Assembly: GCF_002208135.1 (NCBI RefSeq)
Contig: NZ_CP021646.1
Span: 603,501-667,500 of the forward strand
Length of the DNA stretch: 64,000 bases
Origin: Pseudoalteromonas piscicida
Lineage (GTDB): Bacteria; Pseudomonadota; Gammaproteobacteria; Enterobacterales; Alteromonadaceae
Direction of reading: 5' to 3'
Numbering within the stretch: position 1 is the stretch's first letter; each line of letters starts with the position of its first letter. Under the pieces are notes generated by a model that saw only the letters and a program-made list of their open reading frames with translations, made no database searches and was not told where the DNA came from. Below, piece after piece: positions 18,950 to 27,165 of this stretch. The position numbers and the translations under genes were made by a program.

Positions 18950-20281
18950 TCAAATACCGTATAAAGTCGTCATTTCTGAGTACTTGATCCCAAAGTGCTG
19001 GTCAAACCAACGGTTGATATAGTCATGCTCGGGCTCAAGCTTGGCACAGCGCAGAATATTTTCGCCTTTATCGGTGCCAAGTGCCTGCCCACAGTAATTT
19101 TGCTTCCAAGTTAGTGTAAGATCTTGAGAGAATTTTTTGAGTAATTCGTCAAAGGTCTTTTCTGTTAACTGTGAAAGATTGAGAAAGTCGGGAGACAGCG
19201 GGGTGATATCAAGTTGCTCAAAATCAGCCTGATGCGCACGGGTTTTATTATGCTTACTATCGCTTGCACTACCTTTGATATAACGATGGGCTAAACTCGC
19301 CTCATAATTAACGTTGATATCAAATTTCTCATCGTAGATGGTCACCGGGTAAGTGAACTCTCTTGTGACTTCTACAGTGTGCGTCTTATCTGAGTTATTT
19401 GGGTCTGGTCGTTCAACTTCCTGTTGATAATGCTTACGTTGAATATATTGATTGCTAGTGCGGTAATAGTCTGCATCTGCATATAACTCTAATGAAAGCT
19501 GTTGACTGCCATCACTATCAAACCAGAGGCTATTATTAAATGCCGTATTTAGGCTTGAGATAAATGCGCCATATTGTCCTCTGATTGAGTTGCCAAAGCG
19601 CAAGCCAATATCGACACGATCTCGTATGTTCATCGCAAAATAACGACTTTTATCTTGGTTATCTACACGTAAACGTTTTGGAGTTTGCCACGCTAAACAG
19701 TATTTTTCCGTGAAACTTTTTAAATAGAAGCGCTGCCCGCTGACCTGTCCTGCAAGTTCATCACACTTTTTCTGCGCTTGCGTTCTTAGCGTGTCATAGT
19801 GGGTGCTCATGGCGCTTGCTAATTGTGCATTGCTGATCAGATGGCGATAGTTATGTTCAAACAGCTTAAACTTGTCGGGGTAGGGCGTGTTTGAAAGTGA
19901 ACGGGCTTCATCGAGTAGCCATTGCCTCGCGTAATCCAGTTCTTCTCTTTGGGTGTTTGCCATCGCGCCAGTCGGCTTCATTTGCCATTGTGCTTGGTTC
20001 TCTACGATTTCTTCTAGCCTAGTTGCAGCGGCGGTGTAGTTATTTGCTAAGCGCAGCATACGGACATCGATAAGACCTTTATCTATCAGCTTATCTCGCG
20101 CCAGTGTTAAACCTTGTTTCGCTTCAAGATCCTCAGGATCTTCCACGAGTGCTTGTGAATAATACTCAGCAGCTTGGCGGTACATTCCCGCTTCGTAAAG
20201 TTTATTACCTTTATAAACCAGCGATTTACAGCCGCTAATAGCAGCCAATATTGCAATGATGATGGCGGTTTTCTTGATCAT
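18950..20281 (-). CDS. Predicted lipoprotein with TPR-like N terminus
   Basis: From the ATG at 20281 the 443-residue product begins MIKKTAIIIAILAAISGCKS, a lipoprotein signal peptide with lipobox ISGC. The TTG at 20302 would put seven polar residues in front of it, so I reject it. Residues 30-65 look like a tetratricopeptide pair (GNKLYEAGMYRQAAEYYSQAL...EDPEDLEAKQGL). The rest is mixed alpha/beta with a paired-Cys region and no domain I know. A role in envelope assembly or surface-polymer handling is possible but unsupported. It is transcribed toward efpL with an 83-bp gap. Confidence 0.75.
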   Translation of the reverse strand: MIKKTAIIIAILAAISGCKSLVYKGNKLYEAGMYRQAAEYYSQALVEDPEDLEAKQGLTLARDKLIDKGLIDVRMLRLANNYTAAATRLEEIVENQAQWQMKPTGAMANTQREELDYARQWLLDEARSLSNTPYPDKFKLFEHNYRHLISNAQLASAMSTHYDTLRTQAQKKCDELAGQVSGQRFYLKSFTEKYCLAWQTPKRLRVDNQDKSRYFAMNIRDRVDIGLRFGNSIRGQYGAFISSLNTAFNNSLWFDSDGSQQLSLELYADADYYRTSNQYIQRKHYQQEVERPDPNNSDKTHTVEVTREFTYPVTIYDEKFDINVNYEASLAHRYIKGSASDSKHNKTRAHQADFEQLDITPLSPDFLNLSQLTEKTFDELLKKFSQDLTLTWKQNYCGQALGTDKGENILRCAKLEPEHDYINRWFDQHFGIKYSEMTTLYGI

Positions 20282-20565
20282 AATATCATTCCATTCGCGC
20301 AAAAAGTTCCATAAGCACAGTTATTGATTTTAGTATCCATTCGCTTCACGTACAGGCGCACCCGTTCCTAAGCTTTTAACAGGCTTATAATACAGGGTTC
20401 TGGCGAAATCTACATCACTGAATTGTTAAGATTTTGTTTTGGGAGGTATTGAATCATTATGCTCAAAATAACCTCAATCGACAAAGTCGCTAGGGGTTAA
20501 CACATAGCCGAAAAGAAAAGCAGAAAAAGGATAGCAATCTTTGGAATCTCGCTGTGTTGGTTTGT

Positions 20566-20802
20566 TGTCCTCCTGACTGATTTCGACGCCCATCCATGGG
20601 CTACGACATACTTTTCTTTGATGCCCAAAGAACAAGTAAGCAAAAGAAAGGGCACTCCCAACATCACACTGACTCCTCAAGCAAATTGCCAATATGAACG
20701 TCACCGCTGTGTAAGGGCCATCCTTGGCCCTGTCACCGCTTTTCACGCATCCATGCGTTGAAATGACTCATTGGCAATTTACTTTCGGGTGTGATGAGGG
20801 AG
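20566..20802. repeat. Dispersed 237-bp repeat, copy A
   Basis: This segment matches 21441-21677 in direct orientation at a constant offset of 875 bp, with more than 90% identity by eye. It contains short palindromes (CCATCCATGG, and CGCATCCATGCG) and ends at TTCGGGTGTGATGAGGGAG. A further 70 bp downstream is similar at lower identity (GGTGCTTGTAAGC, GCTGCTTTTAAAAG). Confidence 0.9.
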
Positions 20803-21035
20803 ACACAAGGCGCTGATAAATTCTTGTGGTGCTTGTAAGCGACTTAGCTGCTTTTAAAAGAAAAACCAGGACGCACGGTCAATACCACACTAGAAAAGCA
20901 TAACTTCTCGGCGGGTGAACCACCTCCCACAAAACGATTTAGACTGTTAATTAGGTGCTCACTCGGATCGTTTTTGTGGTGCTTGTAAGCAACTTAATCA
21001 TAAAAGCCGTAGAAGATCTTGAAAGCAACTTATTC

Positions 21036-21053
21036 CCCCTCCATCACACCCGA
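21036..21053. repeat. Inverted fragment of the 237-bp repeat end
   Basis: CCCTCCATCACACCCGAA is the reverse complement, with one mismatch or insertion, of the end of copies A and B (TTCGGGTGTGATGAGGG). With copy A it forms a large inverted repeat around 20784-21053. Confidence 0.6.
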
Positions 21054-21138
21054 AAAGCATAATTCGATATGCAATGTGCCGACAGGATGTCGGCCAAGTC
21101 TTGTCATGCACAAGGACGTGCCTTACAAGACGGTTGCG

Positions 21139-21299
21139 ATACCAATTGCATTAGGTAAATGAGCAATTTGAAGCGGAGAAATAGCTTTAGTAGCTAGGCA
21201 AAAATTTTGCTATTTAGTTGTTCTAAATGAGAAATTTTTAACGACGCTAATATGGTATTTCACCCTTCAAATTGATTGGAGACTTAGTGCAATTGGTAT
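21139..21299. mobile_element. MITE-like element with terminal inverted repeats
   Basis: The 161-bp segment begins ATACCAATTGCATTAGGTAA and ends with the near complement, GACTTAGTGCAATTGGTAT. The ends pair over about 45 bp with some mismatches (CAATTTGAAG and GAGAAATA-like blocks on both sides). It has no coding capacity. Such non-autonomous elements are common between genes in Alteromonadales; no transposase source is visible here. Confidence 0.65.
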
Positions 21300-21440
21300 T
21301 ATATATCGGCTTAGGGTTTGAGGATTGAGTGTGATGCTGGGGCGACGTTTTCTTGGTTCGCTCGATCGCGTCGTTTAAAAAGAATGAACGAGAGGCGCAT
21401 GGATGCGCTTTGATACGAGCCATGGAGGGTAAGGCTAATA

Positions 21441-21677
21441 TGTCCTCCTGACGGATTTCGACGCCCATCCATGGGCTACGACTATCTTTTCTTTGCTTGC
21501 CCAAAGAAAAGGTAGCAAAAGAAAGGGCACTCCCAACATCACACTGACTCCTCAAGTAAATTGCCAATATGAACGTCACCGCTGTGTAAGGGACATCCCA
21601 GTCCCTGTCACAGCTTTTCACGCATCCATGCGTTGAAATGACTCATTGGCAATTTACTTTCGGGTGTGATGAGGGAG
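21441..21677. repeat. Dispersed 237-bp repeat, copy B
   Basis: Second copy of the repeat at 20566-20802. The open frames seen in antisense in both copies keep similar residues only because the DNA is similar; they show no ribosome site and overlap palindromes. Confidence 0.9.
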
Positions 21678-21910
21678 GAAAACGGTGCTGATAGTGTTGT
21701 TTGGTGCTTGCAGGCAAATTTGCTGCTTTGAGAGGAAAACTAGAATTAACAAGTAGAGCTATTTCCCCCATATTCAAGAAATTGCGAAAGTTGCGCATTT
21801 TTATCTTTCTCAAAAAATCGTAACTTGAACTTTTAATAATGTTGGCCATGAGTTATCAATTTTGTTAAAACTAAACCAATCATAAAAGTGCGCGATTGCA
21901 AATCAGAAAT

Positions 21911-22300
21911 ATGCGCGATTTGCGCACTATTAAAATGTTAGGTGAATCTTTGATTTCGTGGAAAGTTGCTAATATTGAAGAAAGTCCAAGTCATTGGCAT
22001 TTTCCTTCATTTGAAATTCAAGAGTATTTATTGCCACTAATTAACGTTGGCGCGCAGACTTTTGATGAATATGGACGAACAGAATACGAACTAGAAGATT
22101 GTCGCCGTCTGTTAAATACAATTGCGTTCGCTAGAGAAACTTTAAGTTTAATGTCTAAAGAAACCATCCGATATGAAACTATTCATGATGGGTTAGCGTC
22201 ATTAAACAAAAATGAGCTTTTGAATACATTGGACATGTTAGTTAAATCAGCGAAATTAGCATTAAAACAAGAAAGTAATTTGGTGTTCTACGGTGATTGA
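21911..22300 (+). CDS. Hypothetical protein, probable integron cassette gene 1
   Basis: The frame is open from a TTG at 21896, but the ATG at 21911 is a more ordinary start, giving 129 residues; the ribosome site is weak either way. The product is soluble with an acidic centre (FDEYGRTEYELEDCRRLLNTI) and helical C terminus (LLNTLDMLVKSAKLALKQ). I do not recognise it. Its stop codon lies 3 bp before an attC-like site, the arrangement of a gene cassette. The upstream boundary of the cassette is unclear. Confidence 0.6.
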   Translation: MRDLRTIKMLGESLISWKVANIEESPSHWHFPSFEIQEYLLPLINVGAQTFDEYGRTEYELEDCRRLLNTIAFARETLSLMSKETIRYETIHDGLASLNKNELLNTLDMLVKSAKLALKQESNLVFYGD

Positions 22301-22303
22301 TTC

Positions 22304-22405
22304 ACCTAACAAACGCATTAAAAATGGACGCCTAACAGTTGGCTGGCGCTCATTCTTCGCTGAGTTTAGCCAACTGTTATCCGCCACTTATGCGGGACGT
22401 TAAAT
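22304..22405 (+). other. attC: attC-like integron recombination site 1
   Basis: The 102-bp site starts with ACCTAAC (fits RYYYAAC) and ends with GTTAAAT (fits GTTRRRY). The outer arms pair (TAACAAACGCAT with ATGCGGGACGTTA, reading the complement), and an inner perfect 12-bp pair TAACAGTTGGCT / AGCCAACTGTTA gives the long imperfect hairpin of an attC. Its position right after one stop codon and right before the next ribosome site is typical of cassette junctions. Confidence 0.78.
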
Positions 22406-22419
22406 TCAGGGAGCCAGAT

Positions 22420-23148
22420 TTGAAATCAATAGTGACATTCATACTTTTGAGTATCTTAAGCTCTTCGGGTATAGCGGATGAAATATCTGATGAGATGAGT
22501 AAGCGTGGTTACATAGAAAGCGAAGTTCCAGAAGTTGGTTCTGAGGAATGGTCGCTAGCGAATAGAAGCTTTCCTTCGCGCCATGTAGCACTAGATGAGT
22601 CGTTGGTAATAAGTAGCGACGATGAAGAACAGACGAACTTGGTGTTTGATGCAGGTACAGTTAAGTATGTAGGTATTGATCACGGAGAATTTGGAGGCGG
22701 CTTGTACCTGAATGAATATAAGCAAAATGAAAAACCTTTTTTCAGTGCTAATATTCGGGCTCTCGTCCCCATAAATGGAGATCTTTACATTATCTCTGGT
22801 TTGGCACATATGAGTTTTAGCGGGGGAGCTATACACGTAATTAGGGATTATAGAAATCCATCTACACCCATACAGATTACATTATTGCCCGATGCTCCTG
22901 AAGCAATCACTATTGAGGATTCCTGGCGAGGTGCCAAGAAAATTGTAATTGCTGGTCATTCAAGCCTGATGGAATTTACCCCGGATACCGATTTTGAAAT
23001 TGTAGTTTTCAATGCTTTTTGGGGTAGCCTCTACCCTACATCTATCGTTCAATACAAGAAAAGCTACTACATAGGTATTCGTTCGGGGGTCGCTGTTGTT
23101 ACTCCTGAATTTGGAAGGGCGAAGGTGAGGTACTTCGTTGCAAAATAA
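22420..23148 (+). CDS. Predicted secreted protein of unknown function, integron cassette gene 2
   Basis: I start at the TTG at 22420: AGGGAG lies 6 nt upstream, and this start gives a clean signal peptide (MKSIVTFILLSILSSSGIA/DE). Upstream extension would read through the attC site. The mature part is about 220 residues of beta-rich, beta-propeller-like sequence (YVGIDHGEFGGGLYLNEY, NIRALVPINGDLYIISGLAHMSFSGGAIHVI, KKIVIAGHSSLMEF, YYIGIRSGVAVV). I know no family for it. An attC-like site follows its stop codon immediately. Likely periplasmic; role unknown. Confidence 0.68.
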   Translation: MKSIVTFILLSILSSSGIADEISDEMSKRGYIESEVPEVGSEEWSLANRSFPSRHVALDESLVISSDDEEQTNLVFDAGTVKYVGIDHGEFGGGLYLNEYKQNEKPFFSANIRALVPINGDLYIISGLAHMSFSGGAIHVIRDYRNPSTPIQITLLPDAPEAITIEDSWRGAKKIVIAGHSSLMEFTPDTDFEIVVFNAFWGSLYPTSIVQYKKSYYIGIRSGVAVVTPEFGRAKVRYFVAK

Positions 23149-23265
23149 ATTTAACAAACCGCTGCACGCCGACACATACTGCTACGCTCGTTTTTGTATG
23201 TCGCTGCGCGCCATTTTACACAAAAACGCTCTTCGCAGTACGTGCGGGTGAGCGGGGCGTTGTTT
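23149..23265 (+). other. attC: attC-like integron recombination site 2
   Basis: The 117-bp site starts ATTTAAC (fits RYYYAAC) directly after the stop codon of the secreted-protein gene and ends at GCGTTGTTT (GTTR kept, last positions off consensus). The two halves pair through most of their length: CGCT, CAC, TACTGC and CTCGTTTTTGT on the left have complements GCACGTACTGC-type and ACAAAAACG on the right. Confidence 0.7.
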
Positions 23266-23279
23266 CAAAGATAATTTAG

Positions 23280-23450
23280 GTGAAATGTCCAGAACTAGAA
23301 ACATCTCGGTTAATTCTTAATAAGCTATCAAGAGATAACAGTCTTGCTTTGTTAGCTATTTTTTCTGACGAAAACGTTGTGAAGTTTTACGATATTGAAG
23401 CATATAAAACTGAACAGCAATCATTAGAACTGATAGACTATTTTCAATAG
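23280..23450 (+). pseudogene. Truncated GNAT acetyltransferase (N-terminal fragment)
   Basis: A short frame, starting with GTG, encodes 56 residues that look like the start of a GNAT enzyme: PELETSRLILNKLSRDNSLA, then IFSDENVVKFYDIEAY. It stops after LIDYFQ, where a complete GNAT (about 170 residues) would continue into its acetyl-CoA-binding core. Neither of the other frames continues the domain, so this is a true truncation rather than a simple frameshift. It lies just after attC site 2, so it is probably the remains of a third cassette. Confidence 0.6.
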
Positions 23451-23474
23451 TCGCTTCTCCGAAGTAGGTAATCA

Positions 23475-23840
23475 ATGACACGTATGCTGACAATCTATCT
23501 ACTTGCCTCGTGGGGTTGTACTGGTTTAGCTTGGATCAACGGCGCAATTCTTTTATGGGATGGTTTTGAGAATGCAGAGTATTGGGTTATTACTTTCGCG
23601 GTCGCACTGCTTTTTGGCTTGATCGGCGGCACCGTTTTTGGGGTGGAAAGAAGTTTGCGTAGAATCTACCGATGTTCCGACAATATTTCAGAGGAACAGG
23701 CGGGGTCAAAATCTTCCAGTGCTTGGACATTACTCTATGTATGTCTTATTTTCGGAACGCTTCTTATAGGTGTGATAATGGGAAGCGGTTTAGTCGCTAT
23801 CGTCGGAAGATTACAAAGTGGATTTCATATCTTTGGGTAA
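23475..23840 (+). CDS. Small integral membrane protein, unknown function
   Basis: The 121-residue product has three likely membrane helices (YLLASWGCTGLAWINGAILLW without polar break, WVITFAVALLFGLIGGTVF, and LLYVCLIFGTLLIGVIMGSG), separated by a basic loop (ERSLRRIYRCSDN). The ATG has a GAAGTAGG site upstream. No attC follows its stop, so it may be an old cassette that lost its site, or an unrelated gene. Family unknown. Confidence 0.6.
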   Translation: MTRMLTIYLLASWGCTGLAWINGAILLWDGFENAEYWVITFAVALLFGLIGGTVFGVERSLRRIYRCSDNISEEQAGSKSSSAWTLLYVCLIFGTLLIGVIMGSGLVAIVGRLQSGFHIFG

Positions 23841-23923
23841 ATTCTAATGCAGGTGTGTTCTATGTTCTAATAAGAAAATGCTGATCAAAGTGCTAACACC
23901 ATTCTTTTCTGACATACAGACAA

Positions 23924-23957
23924 TCGGGTTTGATTAAATCTAATTAATCAAACCCGA
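23924..23957. terminator. Hairpin between membrane-protein gene and yghU
   Basis: A 14-bp inverted repeat (TCGGGTTTGATTAA / TTAATCAAACCCGA) with a 6-nt loop lies between convergent genes. It lacks a clear T run, so termination is inferred from place and stem only. Confidence 0.5.
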
Positions 23958-24004
23958 AAGTTAAAGCTAACCCTTATTAAACCAAGAATTAAACCAAGGT
24001 AAGG

Positions 24005-24876
24005 TTACGGCTCTAGTTTGTCTTGGATGCTGGTATCAAAGTCGCTGGCGTCGTGTCTTTCATGAAGCTGCTCATGAGGTTCTCCCCATGTTTTATTTAC
24101 CATTTTTCCGCGTTTGACCGCTTCTCTTGAGGCGATGAGTCCAGCCCAGCGGATCACGTGTTCATATCCATTGACGTCTAAAAACTCTGCCGCGTCATAT
24201 AGGTGTCCTTGGGCTAGCACGCCATACCACGGCCAGATTGCCATATCAGCGATAGTGTATTCATCGCCACAAATATAATCTCTCGTGGCTAGGTGTTGAT
24301 TCAGTAAATCCAGTTGGCGCTTCACTTCCATCGTGTAGCGGTTGATTGGATATTCGTAGTGCTCTGGTGCGTAGGCATAGAAGTGACCAAATCCACCACC
24401 AAGTAGTGGCGCAGCCCCCATTTGCCAAAATAACCAGTTGAGGCATTCCGTGCGTTTTGTGGGATCTTGAGGAATGAACTTTTGGAACTTTTCAGCTAAA
24501 TAAAGCAAAATTGAGCCAGATTCAAAGATTTTGGTTGGTTCATTGGTGCTGGTATCTAATAGCGCGGGATCTTAGAATTTGGATTAAGTGCAACAAACCC
24601 TGAGCTAAATTGCTCACCTTCCATGATATTAATTAAAAAGGCATCGTATTCAGCTTCTTTTACCCCGGCTGCTAGAAGCTCTTCTAGCAAGATAGTCACT
24701 TTCACGCCGTTTGGGGTCGCGAGGGAGTAGAGTTGTAACGGGTGTTTGCCTTGCGGTAGGGACTTTTCGAATCTTGCGCCTGCAGTAGGGCGGTTGATAT
24801 TCGCGAATTTACTACCATCGCCACTTTGCCATGGCCACTGCCAAACTTTAGGTGGGGTATAACCCGATGTACTCAT
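24005..24876 (-). pseudogene. yghU: YghU-type glutathione S-transferase, broken by a 1-nt frameshift
   Basis: Two adjacent minus-strand frames together make one YghU. The N-terminal half (24556-24876) has the thioredoxin-like domain (LYSLATPNGVKVTILLEELL) and breaks off at NPNSKIPRY. The C-terminal half (from about 24566 down) continues DTSTNEPTKIFESGSILLYL and the helical domain with GGGFGHFY and DEYTIADMAIWPW. One extra G in the run 24566-24568 restores SKIPALLDTS and yields 290 residues, close to the 288 of E. coli YghU. The family has disulfide-bond reductase activity with glutathione. Probably a homopolymer error. Confidence 0.88.
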
Positions 24877-25038
24877 TTCATGAACTCCTTCTGTGACTGT
24901 CCAACTCCATTATAGAGTGTAGAAGTGAAATGGAAATGAACAAATCTCTATGGTCATAGGCTTACCCGCTTTATCCAGATCTTAAGAGAGGTAGCCGAAC
25001 AAGCTCTCAACAAAAGATGGGGGGAGTAGTAGAATAAA

Positions 25039-25068
25039 AAAATGCCGATTAAAAGACCGGCATTCTTG
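25039..25068 (-). terminator. Rho-independent terminator of the subtilase gene
   Basis: Arms AATGCCG and CGGCATT surround a short loop, and on the minus strand the stem is followed by a run of seven T. It lies shortly after the protease stop codon. Confidence 0.88.
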
Positions 25069-25085
25069 AATTGGTTGGTTGGGAG

Positions 25086-26924
25086 TTAAAACACAACAGT
25101 TTGTGTTGCTGAACAGGTCGCAGTGCTACCTTGTTCGCACACTTGGTAGCCGTATGTACCGCCGCCTTTAACACTGATGCTGTCTGTATGACTATTATCA
25201 TTGCTAGTTGTGACAATTTTACTACCGTTACGATAAATATCGACTTGTGACGTGCTTGCACCGTTCCAGCTTAAGTCAACATAACTGTTACCTTTTTGCT
25301 TATAACCTGAAGCTGAAAGCTCAACGCTTGTTGTGTTATCACCGCCACCTGAACCTGTACCACCGCCAGCACAACCATTAGCTGTTAAGTAAGCGCTCGC
25401 ATCTGCTGCTTTAACGATACCGTAACCAAAGTACACGTCTTTACCTGCAGCGCCAGCATCTGCTGCGGTTGCTTTTAATGCACTACGGATTTCTTCACCA
25501 GTACACTCTGGGTGGTTAGACCATACCAATGCTGCAAGACCTGCAACAGCAGGAGTTGCCATTGATGTGCCGCTCATTAAGCCATAATCACTCGTACCAA
25601 TGCTGATGTTCGCGTTTGTAGCGGCCATCAACGCTGTGCGATCTTCAAATGCAGCGCCAACCGCTGGGATTGATGTGCTGTTAGTATCACCTAAAGTGCC
25701 GTATAGCATGCCTGCTTCATTATTTACGATAATCGCGCCGATACCACCAGATGCTTCACAGTTTGCTACTTTATCGTGGAATGAAACATTACCACGGTCA
25801 ATTAAACACACCTTACCGTTTGCAGCGCCATCGGTTGCTTCAGCTGTACCCATAAAGTAAAGCGAGCCTGAAGCGTTACCACTGTTTTCCATTGCTGAAC
25901 TTGCAAACGCCGCACCGTCAGCGGTCATGCTTGAAGAAGTAGCCATGTCTGCTGGATAAGTTGAAAGTGTATCAACACCACCTGCAGTTACCTCTACACA
26001 AATGTGCTCGTCGTTAGTCGCGCGTTTTCCACGACCAGAAGTACAGCTTGGATACTGAGAAAAGTCTGCAATTTGATTATCCGCATCGTTTGCGCCGATC
26101 ATCATTACTGAAGGATAGCCTGCAGGGTATGAACGAACATTGTTGCCATCGTTACCAGCTGCTGCAACCACTAGGCCACCCGCATTACGGAAGTTTTCAA
26201 ATGCGTTTGACTCTGTATTGTTTGAGCCACCACCGCCCAAACTCATATTGATGATGTTTGCACCGGCTTGTGAGCATAGGTTTGCTGCATGAGCAAGGTC
26301 AGAAGAGTAGCCCCAGCCTTCTGCATTAAATACTTTAATTATGTGCATTGGCACGCCAGGTGCCATGCCGATAACACCAATATTATTGTCAGCAGCACCG
26401 ATAGTACCGGCTACGTGTGTGCCGTGTGGGCCACCATTTTCATACCAATTACCTGTGCCGCTGTCATTATCACCAGTGATATTACCCCAAATGAAATCAG
26501 GGTTTGATTGGTCAAGACCTGAGTCAATCACACATACTTTCATGCCTGCATTGGCATCGAAAGTAAGTTGATCAGCTTGTGATTGGTAAACTGCATAAGG
26601 CGTAACCTGTTGCTGCATTGGGTTACCTGCGTCGTCGTTATAAATCCCCAGTGGGTAACGCTTTTGGTCTGCTTCAACGAGTTTGATGTGTGGGTTGTTT
26701 AATAAGCCCTTTACTTGACTAAGATCTTTGCCTGTAAAAGTTGCAGCGAAGAAGCCATCGCCATCAACGTGCAGCTCAGCGCCAAGCTTTTTAGCAAGTG
26801 CTTTTACGACGCCTTTTTTCGAATTGTCGACCTGAATGATGTATCGATCGTCAGATGCCTGTGCTTGTGACATAGCGCAAGCGCCAGCGATGAGTAGTGC
26901 CCCAGTTAACTTGTTTAATTTCAT
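25086..26924 (-). CDS. Secreted subtilisin-like serine protease (S8) with propeptide and PA insert
   Basis: The 612-residue preproprotein has a signal peptide (LLIAGACAMSQAQA), an I9-type propeptide (DRYIIQVDNSKKGVVKAL... to about residue 90), and an S8 domain. The catalytic triad is D134 in VIDSGLD, H167 in GPHGTHVAG and a Ser near residue 453 in MSGTSMATPAVAG; AAAGNDG carries the oxyanion-side Asn region. A protease-associated insert (GKVCLIDRGNVSFHDKV) lies between His and Ser. After a Gly-rich linker the C terminus is a small beta-sandwich domain (VDLSWNGASTSQVDIYRNG). Marine Pseudoalteromonas secrete such proteases to feed on protein. Monocistronic. Confidence 0.94.
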   Translation of the reverse strand: MKLNKLTGALLIAGACAMSQAQASDDRYIIQVDNSKKGVVKALAKKLGAELHVDGDGFFAATFTGKDLSQVKGLLNNPHIKLVEADQKRYPLGIYNDDAGNPMQQQVTPYAVYQSQADQLTFDANAGMKVCVIDSGLDQSNPDFIWGNITGDNDSGTGNWYENGGPHGTHVAGTIGAADNNIGVIGMAPGVPMHIIKVFNAEGWGYSSDLAHAANLCSQAGANIINMSLGGGGSNNTESNAFENFRNAGGLVVAAAGNDGNNVRSYPAGYPSVMMIGANDADNQIADFSQYPSCTSGRGKRATNDEHICVEVTAGGVDTLSTYPADMATSSSMTADGAAFASSAMENSGNASGSLYFMGTAEATDGAANGKVCLIDRGNVSFHDKVANCEASGGIGAIIVNNEAGMLYGTLGDTNSTSIPAVGAAFEDRTALMAATNANISIGTSDYGLMSGTSMATPAVAGLAALVWSNHPECTGEEIRSALKATAADAGAAGKDVYFGYGIVKAADASAYLTANGCAGGGTGSGGGDNTTSVELSASGYKQKGNSYVDLSWNGASTSQVDIYRNGSKIVTTSNDNSHTDSISVKGGGTYGYQVCEQGSTATCSATQTVVF

Positions 26925-27165
26925 TGTTATTTTCTCAGTTACATTGCGTGAATATTGTTGTTAATAAAAACTAACAACTTCTTAACGGTGGTTAGCATAT
27001 AACCAATAACAAGAACTCGTAAAGAGTAAATTATACAGTTTTGTGGAGTTAATAAGAATATTTAATTACTTTGATATAATGTATGGTTATGACAGGACGT
27101 CTAACCATACACCGTAGTTATTAATAAAGGAACTGTACTGATAATTGCTATTATATAAATTCTAA

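Larger units (their letters stand above)
20303..21895. other. 1.6-kb gene-free repeat region
   Basis: No credible gene lies here. The stretch consists of two direct copies of a 237-bp repeat, an inverted fragment of the same repeat, a 161-bp MITE-like element and short related segments (TGGTGCTTGTAAGC near 20829 and 20979). It marks the left flank of the cassette region. Confidence 0.75.

Noticed and set aside
20474..20746. Minus-strand frame in repeat copy A, similar to one in copy B
   Set aside because: The similarity follows from the DNA repeat. There is no ribosome site, it crosses palindromes, and its two ends differ between copies.
21247..21621. Minus-strand frame of 124 residues in repeat copy B
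   Set aside because: It runs from the repeat into the MITE-like element, so it joins unrelated sequences and lacks coding character.
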